NCBI GenBank assembly: GCA_964372165.1
Contig: CAYJPT010000140.1
Location: forward strand, 1 to 5,999
Direction: 5' to 3'
Source: CAYJAD01 sp964372165
Lineage (GTDB): Bacteria; Desulfobacterota; Desulfovibrionia; Desulfovibrionales; Desulfovibrionaceae
DNA length: 5,999 nt
Below, in pieces: positions 1 to 5,977 of the stretch (position 1 is the stretch's first letter; every line of letters starts with the position of its first letter). The translations under genes were made by a program, and so were the position numbers. Under the pieces are notes generated by a model, which did not search any database, had not been told where the DNA came from, and worked only from the letters and a program-made list of their open reading frames with translations.

Positions 1-32
1 AGCATTTCCTTAAGTATGTTGCTAACATCAAC

Positions 33-608
33 TCATTTATTTTTAGTACAAACTGCTACCATATTAACCGTTTCATCAATACTGTAAGCACCATTGCCAT
101 ATATGGCGATTTCTTCGGCAGTGAAAAAAGAACTTAACTCAAAATCTGCTTTGATTTCAAAACCACATTTTTCATATGTATGTATTGCCTGTGTATTTTT
201 TATCCACGGCCTCATAATAAAAGTTTTTATATTATATCTTTTATTAATGTAATCTTTCATCATGGTAAGTACTTTTGTCCCCAAGCCTTTTCCTGTATAC
301 TTACTCGAAACAAACCACATATGAAATTCTACATTGCCTATAGGGGCTTGATGATGCGTATGATAAAAAATCCCTATGATTTCATCATTGTATTCAATAA
401 GTAAGTATTTATTTAAACTTGCTATACCATCAAAAAATTCATTATATTCATCTCTAATATCTTCCCAACGAAAATCATTGGGATTATCAAACATAGACAA
501 TATAATTTTGCTATCTTTAATACTTAAATCATATATTAAACGCCTATCCGACTCTTCAGCAAATAAAATATTTATTTCATCGTCAGCTATACATATTTTT
601 CTATTCAC
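33..608 (-). CDS. GNAT-family N-acetyltransferase
   Basis: This is a 191-residue single-domain protein of the GNAT superfamily, which transfers an acetyl group from acetyl-CoA to an amine. It is probably cytosolic, as no signal peptide or membrane segment is seen. The acetyl-CoA pyrophosphate loop (motif A) is visible at about residues 103-110 as K-Y-T-G-K-G-L-G, following a beta strand with E-F-H-M-W-F-V. Motif B follows at about 138-150, with N138, A141-I142, Y145-E146-K147 and G149-F150. The length is normal for the family. The start is GTG at 608-606, preceded by AGGGA seven bases upstream (about 616-620), which decides this start; the stop is TGA at 33-35. A weak promoter-like TATAAA lies upstream at about 632-637 on the same strand. 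The neighbours give no functional clue. The substrate is unknown: aminoglycoside, peptide, polyamine or protein amines are all possible, so no gene name is given. Confidence 0.88.
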   Translation of the reverse strand: MNRKICIADDEINILFAEESDRRLIYDLSIKDSKIILSMFDNPNDFRWEDIRDEYNEFFDGIASLNKYLLIEYNDEIIGIFYHTHHQAPIGNVEFHMWFVSSKYTGKGLGTKVLTMMKDYINKRYNIKTFIMRPWIKNTQAIHTYEKCGFEIKADFELSSFFTAEEIAIYGNGAYSIDETVNMVAVCTKNK

Positions 609-795
609 GAAATAATCCCTGTTAGTTCAATTTATAAATTTCTCGTTGCGTGACGCTAAACAAAGGCAAAAAACATCATGTTCTTTCTTGTGCCGCTAGT
701 CAGCATAACATAATGCATTACATTATTAGCGCATTAATAGTAATTATTAAAATGAAAATTTAAGCACTTAAAAAAAAGTGCGCTAGTGACCGAAT

Positions 796-842
796 AATTG
801 CCGAAAAAGTCGCATTCCATGCTTGGTTTTTGGCAATTTTTC
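796..842 (+). terminator. Compound hairpin followed by a short T tract
   Basis: AATTGCC (796-802) pairs with GGCAATT (832-838). After a bulged G803, AAAAA (804-808) pairs with TTTTT (827-831). The loop contains its own hairpin, GCAT (812-815) with ATGC (819-822) around TCC. The right arm runs directly into TTT (839-841), so it is terminator-like when read on the plus strand. No plus-strand gene lies upstream, so either an unannotated short transcript ends here or the structure has another role, such as a remnant of a repeat. The pairing is plain in the sequence; the function is inferred. Confidence 0.35.
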
Positions 843-936
843 TAGATTAACCATTGCGTATTAAGTGTACAATTATAAAGAGTTGCTTAGTTTTCAGTGC
901 CGACTATGTATTTTAATAGGCAATACAATTACAAGA

Positions 937-983
937 CAATATAGCCAAAAAAGCGTGCTATGCACTCTCTTTTGGCTATATTG
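937..983 (-). terminator. Probable cheW terminator (47-bp imperfect palindrome)
   Basis: A perfect 14-bp inverted repeat, CAATATAGCCAAAA (937-950) and TTTTGGCTATATTG (970-983), encloses a 19-base loop. The loop itself refolds through GTGC (955-958) and GCAC (962-965) around TAT. Only two mismatched positions interrupt the stem. Read on the minus strand, the inner GTGC/GCAC hairpin is followed by GC and then six T, an intrinsic-terminator arrangement nested inside the larger stem. It lies about 54 bases past the cheW stop codon, which fits transcription termination of that gene. Confidence 0.7.
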
Positions 984-1037
984 ACAATATTTTGATAAAG
1001 AAATTTTAAAATATTTTATTTTTTTACATTTTTCCTA

Positions 1038-1523
1038 TTACATGCCTGCTAAGCTTTCAAGCTCTGTTTCTGTAAGAAGCTTATCAAGGTCAAGTAAGAT
1101 CAATAGCCTATCCTCTAGTTTTCCAACACCACGCATATATTCTGAACCAATGCCAGCAACAACTGCTGGTGGTGGTTCCACCGTGGATTCTGTAATGCGC
1201 AATACTTCGCATACAGCATCAACCACAAACCCAACAATTTGTCCGGATAAATCCATAACTTTAATACGCGTTTGGCTATCGTGTATTGCAGCCTTCATAC
1301 CGAAGCGTTTGCGCATGTCAATAACTGGAATAACTTTACCACGTAGGTTAATGACCCCCTCTACAAAAGAAGGCGCATTAGGAACCTTGGTAATAGGCAT
1401 CATACGAATGATTTCTTGCACCTTTAGGATATCAACACCAAATTCTTCCTCGGCTATTTTGAAAGTGACCAGTTGAATAAGACTGCTATCATCGGAGCCA
1501 TGGTAAGTACTTTTATCGCTCAT
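1038..1523 (-). CDS. cheW: Chemotaxis coupling protein CheW
   Basis: CheW is a cytosolic adaptor that links methyl-accepting chemoreceptors to the histidine kinase CheA in polar signalling arrays. The 161-residue protein is a single CheW-like SH3-type domain (about residues 15-155). Typical landmarks are the early strand L-V-T-F-K-I-A-x-E-E-F-G-V-D-I, the receptor/CheA contact region with G56-V-I-N-L-R-G-K-V-I-P-V-I-D (conserved N59, R61, G62), and the segment around 97-111 with V-G-F-V-V-D-A-V. The length is usual for the family. The start is ATG at 1523-1521, with a strong AAGGA Shine-Dalgarno six bases upstream; the stop is TAA. It stands alone: no cheA, receptor or flagellar gene lies in the window, so it is an orphan or accessory cheW, as is common in Desulfovibrio-type genomes. 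A sigma-28-like promoter lies upstream (1568-1594) and a strong hairpin lies downstream. An alternative reading as a CheV is excluded because there is no receiver domain. Confidence 0.95.
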   Translation of the reverse strand: MSDKSTYHGSDDSSLIQLVTFKIAEEEFGVDILKVQEIIRMMPITKVPNAPSFVEGVINLRGKVIPVIDMRKRFGMKAAIHDSQTRIKVMDLSGQIVGFVVDAVCEVLRITESTVEPPPAVVAGIGSEYMRGVGKLEDRLLILLDLDKLLTETELESLAGM

Positions 1524-1567
1524 AGTATTTCCTTCTGTCTTATGTTCAGTGTGTTTACATGGTTATT

Positions 1568-1594
1568 ACATCGGCAGTATTTTATTTTACTATA
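1568..1594 (-). promoter_or_regulatory. Candidate sigma-28 (FliA) promoter of cheW
   Basis: On the minus strand the sequence reads TATAGTAA (1594-1587), then 11 bases, then GCCGATGT (1575-1568). The FliA consensus is TAAAGTTT-N11-GCCGATAA. The spacing is exact, the -10 box matches at 6 of 8 positions and the -35 box at 5 of 8. The GC-rich GCCGAT core stands out in very AT-rich DNA. The expected transcript would have a leader of roughly 35-40 bases before the cheW start. A competing sigma-70-like pair, TTGTTA and TAAAAT with 18-base spacing, overlaps it (1579-1608), so the sigma factor is not settled. Confidence 0.5.
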
Positions 1595-1729
1595 CCCATG
1601 TTTAACAATAATATGCACAATAATTTCTTTTAAAATAAAAAATTACTCTTTGCAAATCTACATTGAGTTTTTTTTTAATTTTAGTTAGAATGAGCAGAGC
1701 AGGAGTCAAACACGACCTATTTTATTTGC

Positions 1730-1750
1730 TATGACAATTGTTTTGTCATA
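1730..1750. promoter_or_regulatory. Inverted repeat, possible operator
   Basis: TATGACAA (1730-1737) and TTGTCATA (1743-1750) form a perfect 8-bp dyad around TTGTT. The size suits a binding site for a dimeric regulator lying between the divergent cheW and kinase genes. It is far from both starts (about 210 and 480 bases). It does not match the spacing of the NikR or CRP/FNR consensus sites considered. There is no T tract after it, so it is unlikely to be a terminator. The role is unknown. Confidence 0.3.
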
Positions 1751-1871
1751 CTACAGTCAAATTATTATGCAAGGAAGTAGCAAAAGTCAAGGCGGTGATT
1801 TGCATTTAAATCCATAATACTTACTGTTTTTTTGCTTAGTACTAAAAGTTTGCAATTAAATTTCATGTGAC

Positions 1872-2020
1872 TAGATAGTGTCGTAAAATTGCAAATTTTT
1901 GAGTTTTATCAAGGAAGATGAACGAGCTTTGAGGGAGTGTATAGAGACATATATAACCGAAATAGCTCGTGAAATCTAACGCAGAGAAAACAAAAAAGGC
2001 GCATTTGGCGACACTATCTA
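1872..2020. mobile_element. MITE-like element with 12-bp terminal inverted repeats
   Basis: The 149-bp segment begins TAGATAGTGTCG (1872-1883) and ends with its exact reverse complement CGACACTATCTA (2009-2020). Extended to 30 bp, the two ends still match at 22 positions. If the outer TA on each side is read as a target duplication, the termini become GATAGTGTCG, which would fit an IS630/Tc1-type TA-targeting transposase. This family assignment is inference only. An internal 7-bp inverted repeat, ACGAGCT (1922-1928) and AGCTCGT (1964-1970), adds secondary structure. The element is too short for a transposase. One internal frame (1887-1976) is open for 30 codons, giving a charged helical-looking peptide, and continues after a single TAA to a second stop made by the right terminus. 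This could be a relic of a longer parent element. Confidence 0.6.
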
Positions 2021-2169
2021 AACACTAACATTATAAAAAAAATATCATACATAGCACAAGGTGAGTAATCCACAATCTTTTTTTAATAATTGCACTAAAA
2101 TTTTTATACCGATTTTTGATAACTTATAGCCTTTAACAAAGCTTGCTAATGAGGCAAAAAGTTCTTATT

Positions 2170-2198
2170 TTCAACTTAATTCATACAATAAGTATAAA
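2170..2198 (+). promoter_or_regulatory. Candidate sigma-70 promoter of the histidine kinase
   Basis: TTCAAC (2170-2175) and TATAAA (2193-2198) are separated by 17 bases. The -10 matches 5 of 6 consensus positions and the -35 matches 3 of 6. Transcription would start near 2205, about 25 bases before the kinase ATG. In DNA this AT-rich such matches arise by chance, so support is limited. Confidence 0.35.
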
Positions 2199-2229
2199 CT
2201 ATTAAGTGTCTTAATAAAAGTGGTAATTT

Positions 2230-5181
2230 ATGAAAGATAATCGTTCATTTGCAATCATCATCTCCACTATTTTGCTTGTTATTTTAACTATCATTTTTTT
2301 AAGCTATACAGTTTATGACAAGGTGGAAAATTCGCTTACTGATATTTCAGCTTACAAGACATCCTTAATATTAGATGCGGCAGCGCAGCAAATTTCGAAT
2401 GATTTTTTAGATGCACAATTATTACAAGAATCTATCCACAGCAACCCAGAAGTAAAATTATTATTGCTTGGCAAATTTAATTCTAACCAACTTGATAAAG
2501 CAACGCAGTCACTAATTTCTTTGCTAAGCCTATCAAGAATAGCTCAAACACATTTCACTAGCATAGCAATTTTTTCATCAGATAATAAAATGCGTCTTCA
2601 TGTGAATTCTCGTGGCGAGAACTTACCCTTACTTAATAATCCACTCTATAATCATCAAGCTCCACATGAAGATGCTGACAGCCATTCACAGTTGACCCTA
2701 CATCGCAACGATAACACGCACGACATATTTTTAACTTTCCCAATATATGATGATAGAAAATTAATTGGTAGTTGTGAGATGTACATTGATTTACCTAAAG
2801 TGTCTTCAATCCTCAACCAATATGCTAAGCAGATTTCTAGTAATGCTATTATCGTGGTTTCAAATGGAAAAGAACAAATTTTTACTATTTCAAATTACAC
2901 AATTTCTAGTGAAAGCATGGCTGAAAATATTGGTACTTTTGAATCCTTGCTACACACTACTAAACCTATAGAAAATAAAATATTAACTTCAACTTATTTG
3001 CCCCAATTGGATATTTATGTTGGTTTATATCAAACGGTTGAATCCTTAGCTCAAGTGTCCACGGTTATCAAACGTGACGTCATAACAATCATAGTTGTTA
3101 TAACTTTCTTTAGTTGCCTTATCATTTATGCAATCTTAAAACTAGTTTTATATCGCAATGTAAGAGATGAAAAACGTCTTTCTCAGGCAGTTGAACTTAT
3201 GCAATTACCTATGTGGGAGTATCTTGCGCCAGGTATATTAAAAATGAACAATCATTCACTTGCATTGCTAGGCAAACATGACGCTGTACAAAAAAACTTG
3301 GACATGGATGGAATTATATCGTTAATTCATCCTGATGATATGAAAGATGGCTTATTCTCACATACAGATAATACTGAAATACAAAAGCAAATACCTTTTG
3401 ATAAAATTTTACGATTTGCACATGCTGATGGACATTGGCACTGGTTGCACCTTAAAGGACATATAAGTGGCGTAACATCTAATAAATCTATTCAATATGC
3501 TACTGGTATTTTTATTGATATACATGAATGGTATAACAAAATTGAGCAAGACAAGATTTATCAGCAAAGCCTTGAAAAGCAAGTTGAGGATCATTATGCC
3601 ATTGCACAAAAAAATGACGATTCAATTATGTATGAAAAATCGTTACTTTACAATGTAATAAATTATATTCCAGATTATATATATTTTAAAGACAGTGAGG
3701 GACGATTGCTTGGTGCTAATAAGGCTTTTCTTGATCTATTAAACACAAATTTATCACAAATACGTGGTAAGTATACAAGTGATATCAAACTACCTTTCAC
3801 CTTTACCGAAGCAACTGCAGGTTTTTTAAGAAATCACCAAGATTGTTTTGAAAATCCGGACCAAGTTTTACGTGATAAAGCTGAAATTTGCTATCCAGAT
3901 GGTCGCACTACACCACTTGAAATTTTTAAAGTTGCTTTTAAAGATCACTTAGATAATGCAGTTGGTATTGTGTGCATAGTGCGTGATATTTCAGAACATA
4001 TCATAATTGAAGATGCCTTGCGCCATGCCAAAGAAGCAGCTACAGCCGCAAATACTGCCAAAAGTGATTTCTTGGCCAATATGAGCCATGAAATACGTAC
4101 TCCTCTTAATGGAATTTTAGGTTTAAATCATCTAGCTTTACAGCAAGATTGCTCAAAAGAAGTGCGCGCATACCTAGAAAAAATAGATATCTCAGCTAAA
4201 ACATTATTAAAAATTGTGAATGATATTCTTGATTTTTCTAAAATCGAAGCAGGACGTATTGATCTTGAACATATTCCTTTCCGTCTTGCTCGCAGCATAC
4301 AATTTGCTATTGATATGCTGCAAGTTCAAGCTAATGAAAAAAATATTTATCTTAAATACATAATAGAAGGTACGATCCCCGAATATATTTTGGGTGACCC
4401 CTTGCGTTTTAGACAGACATTACTCAACTTACTCAATAATGCTGTGAAATTTACCTCTGTTGGTGGAGTTACTTTAACAATTATTGTTGAACAAAAAATA
4501 ACGCAAAAGGCTAACATAACTATTAAAATTCAAGATACAGGCATAGGCATGACTAAAAATCAAATGGCTAGGATATTCCAACCATTTATGCAAGCTGACT
4601 CTTCAACTACTCGACGTTATGGCGGTACAGGTCTTGGTCTACCAATTACACGTTCTCTCATTGAAGCCATGGGCGCAAAACTTCATGTTGAAAGTGAAGA
4701 AAATGTCGGCACAACTTTTAGCTTTACCATAGCTGCTAATATTCCAACTGAGATTAAATCAGAAATTGATTCTGAAGTAGATAATAAGGATAGTTTGAAT
4801 CGTATAAAGGGCAAAAAAATATTACTAGTAGAAGATAATGAAATTAATCAGCTCATTGCAATCGAGGTATTAGAAAGTTTTGGTGTGAATGTATCTGTAG
4901 CATGTGATGGTCAACAAGGTGTAGACATGGCTTTATATGGCGATTTTGACCTCATTTTGATGGATATACAAATGCCTGTCATGGACGGACTAACAGCTGC
5001 AAAAACTTTGCGTTATAACAATTATGACAAACCAATTATTGCCATGACAGCCAATGCCATGCCAGAAGATAAAATTAGAGCTAGAGATGCTGGAATGCAA
5101 GAACATATAGGAAAGCCATTTGATATTCAGATATTGCAAAATTGCCTTATCCAGTGGCTTGATGATAATAACAAAATATAA
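2230..5181 (+). CDS. Membrane hybrid sensor histidine kinase (Cache-PAS-PAS-HisKA-HATPase-REC)
   Basis: This 983-residue inner-membrane kinase should autophosphorylate on histidine in response to a stimulus and pass the phosphate to its own receiver domain. Transmembrane helices lie at about 7-28 and 284-308. The roughly 255 residues between them form an extracytoplasmic sensor resembling a double-Cache fold (strand-rich stretch about 166-188, F-P-I-Y then L-I-G-S-C-E-M-Y-I-D). Two PAS domains follow: about 320-434 (H-P-D-D 367-370; D400-G...W403-H-W405) and about 475-590. HisKA carries H620 in S-H-E-I-R-T-P-L-N. The ATPase domain shows N733/N737 (N box), D769-T-G-I-G (G1), F783-Q-P-F and G799-T-G-L-G-L (G2). 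The receiver (about 862-975) has E868-D869, phosphoacceptor D912, T940 and K962. All catalytic residues are intact. No HPt domain is present and no partner regulator lies nearby. The ATG start has only a weak GTGG ribosome site. Rubrerythrin follows after 26 bases. The ligand is unknown. Confidence 0.95.
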   Translation: MKDNRSFAIIISTILLVILTIIFLSYTVYDKVENSLTDISAYKTSLILDAAAQQISNDFLDAQLLQESIHSNPEVKLLLLGKFNSNQLDKATQSLISLLSLSRIAQTHFTSIAIFSSDNKMRLHVNSRGENLPLLNNPLYNHQAPHEDADSHSQLTLHRNDNTHDIFLTFPIYDDRKLIGSCEMYIDLPKVSSILNQYAKQISSNAIIVVSNGKEQIFTISNYTISSESMAENIGTFESLLHTTKPIENKILTSTYLPQLDIYVGLYQTVESLAQVSTVIKRDVITIIVVITFFSCLIIYAILKLVLYRNVRDEKRLSQAVELMQLPMWEYLAPGILKMNNHSLALLGKHDAVQKNLDMDGIISLIHPDDMKDGLFSHTDNTEIQKQIPFDKILRFAHADGHWHWLHLKGHISGVTSNKSIQYATGIFIDIHEWYNKIEQDKIYQQSLEKQVEDHYAIAQKNDDSIMYEKSLLYNVINYIPDYIYFKDSEGRLLGANKAFLDLLNTNLSQIRGKYTSDIKLPFTFTEATAGFLRNHQDCFENPDQVLRDKAEICYPDGRTTPLEIFKVAFKDHLDNAVGIVCIVRDISEHIIIEDALRHAKEAATAANTAKSDFLANMSHEIRTPLNGILGLNHLALQQDCSKEVRAYLEKIDISAKTLLKIVNDILDFSKIEAGRIDLEHIPFRLARSIQFAIDMLQVQANEKNIYLKYIIEGTIPEYILGDPLRFRQTLLNLLNNAVKFTSVGGVTLTIIVEQKITQKANITIKIQDTGIGMTKNQMARIFQPFMQADSSTTRRYGGTGLGLPITRSLIEAMGAKLHVESEENVGTTFSFTIAANIPTEIKSEIDSEVDNKDSLNRIKGKKILLVEDNEINQLIAIEVLESFGVNVSVACDGQQGVDMALYGDFDLILMDIQMPVMDGLTAAKTLRYNNYDKPIIAMTANAMPEDKIRARDAGMQEHIGKPFDIQILQNCLIQWLDDNNKI

Positions 5182-5188
5182 TATTATA
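5154..5188 (+). promoter_or_regulatory. Possible rubrerythrin promoter and 12-bp palindrome
   Basis: A perfect -10 hexamer TATAAT (5177-5182) overlaps the kinase stop codon. GTGGCT (5154-5159), 17 bases upstream, is a poor -35 (3 of 6). The -10 is the left half of a perfect palindrome, TATAATATTATA (5177-5188). The half-sites equal those of the PerR box (TTATAAT-N-ATTATAA), but the central base is missing, so a PerR site is only suggested. If real, it would give rubrerythrin its own peroxide-responsive start in addition to read-through from the kinase gene. Confidence 0.3.
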
Positions 5189-5207
5189 ACTTTAAGGAGA
5201 TAAAATT

Positions 5208-5789
5208 ATGAAATCATTAAAAGGGTCTCAAACAGAAAAAAACATTCTCACCGCTTTTGCGGGTGAATCCCAAGCAAGAAATCGTTATGATTTTTATGCA
5301 AGCACTGCTAAAAATGACGGTTTTCGTCTTGTTCAAGAAGTATTTGCTGAAACTGCAAGCCAAGAAAAGGAACATGCAAAACGTTTGTTTAAATTCCTTG
5401 AAGGTGGCGAAGTTGAAATCGTAGGTGCATTTCCGGCTGGGATTATCGGCACAACTGAGTCTAACTTAGTGACCTCCGCTGCCGGAGAAAATCACGAGCA
5501 TACAATTATGTATCCAGAATTTGCAGCAACTGCTGACAAAGAAGGTTTTGCAGCTGTTGCAGTTGTTATGCGCAACATTGCTATTGCAGAAGCTTTCCAC
5601 GAAAAACGCTTCTTAAGTCTTGCTAAACAAATTAGAGAAGCAAGCATGTTTAGCAAAGCTGAGTCCACCATGTGGCGATGTCTTAATTGTGGTTGGCTAC
5701 ATCATGGTGCTGGTGCACCTGATCTATGTGCTGCTTGTGCTCATCCAAAGGCACACTTTGAAGTGCTATATCATACCTACGAAAGCTAA
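5208..5789 (+). CDS. rbr: Rubrerythrin (diiron/rubredoxin peroxide reductase)
   Basis: Rubrerythrin is a cytosolic homodimer that reduces hydrogen peroxide to water using electrons from NAD(P)H delivered through rubredoxin-type carriers; it protects anaerobes during air exposure. The 193 residues match the classical Desulfovibrio form in length and layout. An N-terminal four-helix diiron domain (about 1-147) carries E20, E53-x-x-H56, E94, E97 and E128-x-x-H131. A C-terminal rubredoxin-like FeS4 domain carries C158-x2-C161 and C174-x2-C177. The N-terminal M-K-S-L-K-G-S and the A-H-P-K-A-H-F-E near the end are also typical. All metal ligands are present. The start is ATG at 5208 with a strong AAGGAGA Shine-Dalgarno (5194-5200) seven bases upstream. 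It lies 26 bases behind the histidine kinase on the same strand, so co-transcription is possible. A TATAAT at 5177 may give it its own promoter. A palindromic hairpin begins 13 bases after the stop. Confidence 0.97.
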   Translation: MKSLKGSQTEKNILTAFAGESQARNRYDFYASTAKNDGFRLVQEVFAETASQEKEHAKRLFKFLEGGEVEIVGAFPAGIIGTTESNLVTSAAGENHEHTIMYPEFAATADKEGFAAVAVVMRNIAIAEAFHEKRFLSLAKQIREASMFSKAESTMWRCLNCGWLHHGAGAPDLCAACAHPKAHFEVLYHTYES

Positions 5790-5802
5790 TTTTGTAATTT
5801 TA

Positions 5803-5824
5803 AGAGGGATTTTTTAATCCCTCT
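5803..5824 (+). terminator. Hairpin downstream of rubrerythrin (palindrome copy 1)
   Basis: AGAGGGATT (5803-5811) and AATCCCTCT (5816-5824) form a perfect 9-bp stem around a TTTT loop, 13 bases after the rubrerythrin stop. Its position suggests transcription termination or 3'-end protection of the mRNA. No T tract follows the stem, so it is not a classical intrinsic terminator. The same 22 bases recur exactly at 5978-5999. Confidence 0.5.
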
Positions 5825-5954
5825 CAGACTGATGACAAACCCCCTTTCAGGCGTTTGTGCCGCCTAAGGCAGACAAGCTGCCTTGGCAGTAAGGCACGAA
5901 AATCAGTCACTTTACGGCGAAGCAAAGCTCCGCCTGTTCCTGATTTATCGGGTC

Positions 5955-5973
5955 GTGCTGACTTTGTCAGCAC
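5955..5973. repeat. Perfect 8-bp hairpin inside the structured element
   Basis: GTGCTGAC (5955-5962) and GTCAGCAC (5966-5973) pair perfectly around TTT. This is the most stable simple hairpin in the element and sits just inside the right terminal palindrome. Part of its left arm (5955-5958) could instead pair with 5894-5897, so it competes with a longer-range fold. Confidence 0.6.
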
Positions 5974-5977
5974 TCTG

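Larger units (their letters stand above)
609..1037. other. Gene-free intergenic region between GNAT gene and cheW
   Basis: These 429 bases contain no convincing coding frame on either strand. The stretch is very AT-rich and serves as the upstream region of the GNAT gene and the downstream region of cheW. It holds a 10-bp palindrome TAATGCATTA (711-720), a small hairpin (764-781: GCACTT, six A, AAGTGC), a compound hairpin (796-838) and the probable cheW terminator (937-983). The hairpins are listed separately where they can be supported. Confidence 0.7.
1524..2229. other. Divergent intergenic region, cheW / histidine kinase
   Basis: These 706 bases separate two divergently transcribed genes and show no credible protein-coding gene. 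They contain the cheW promoter candidate (1568-1594), long T- and A-rich tracts (about 1620-1680), a 21-bp dyad (1730-1750), a 149-bp element with terminal inverted repeats (1872-2020) and a candidate sigma-70 promoter for the kinase (2170-2198). The remaining stretches (about 1610-1729, 1751-1871 and 2021-2169) show nothing further that can be supported. Confidence 0.7.

Noticed and set aside
180..615. Two plus-strand frames opposite the GNAT gene (180-404 and 376-615)
   Set aside because: Both are shadows of the acetyltransferase gene, which has conserved motifs and a fitting start signal.
876..906. Plus-strand sigma-28-like elements TAAAG and GCCGACTA
   Set aside because: The spacing is four bases too long for FliA and only antisense DNA lies downstream.
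1042..1476. Open frame on the plus strand opposite cheW
   Set aside because: It is fully antisense to a clear CheW coding sequence, its product is serine/threonine-rich without recognisable motifs, and no ribosome site supports it.
1473..1688. 71-codon plus-strand frame encoding a hydrophobic peptide
   Set aside because: It begins inside the antisense of cheW and runs through the cheW promoter and T-rich DNA; the hydrophobicity is explained by T-rich codons, and no Shine-Dalgarno was seen.
1690..1760. tRNA-like or other stable RNA gene
   Set aside because: No cloverleaf arms or conserved T-loop sequence could be assembled.
1767..1817. Sixteen-codon mini-ORF in the intergenic region
   Set aside because: There is no ribosome-binding site or recognisable similarity, and a frame this short is expected by chance.
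2765..3609. Short frames within the kinase (plus 2765-2971, minus 3409-3609)
   Set aside because: They lie inside a continuous, domain-rich coding sequence and show no features of their own.
5620..5817. Plus-strand frame overlapping the end of rubrerythrin
   Set aside because: It is an alternate frame of the rubredoxin-like domain, which is unmistakable in the main frame.
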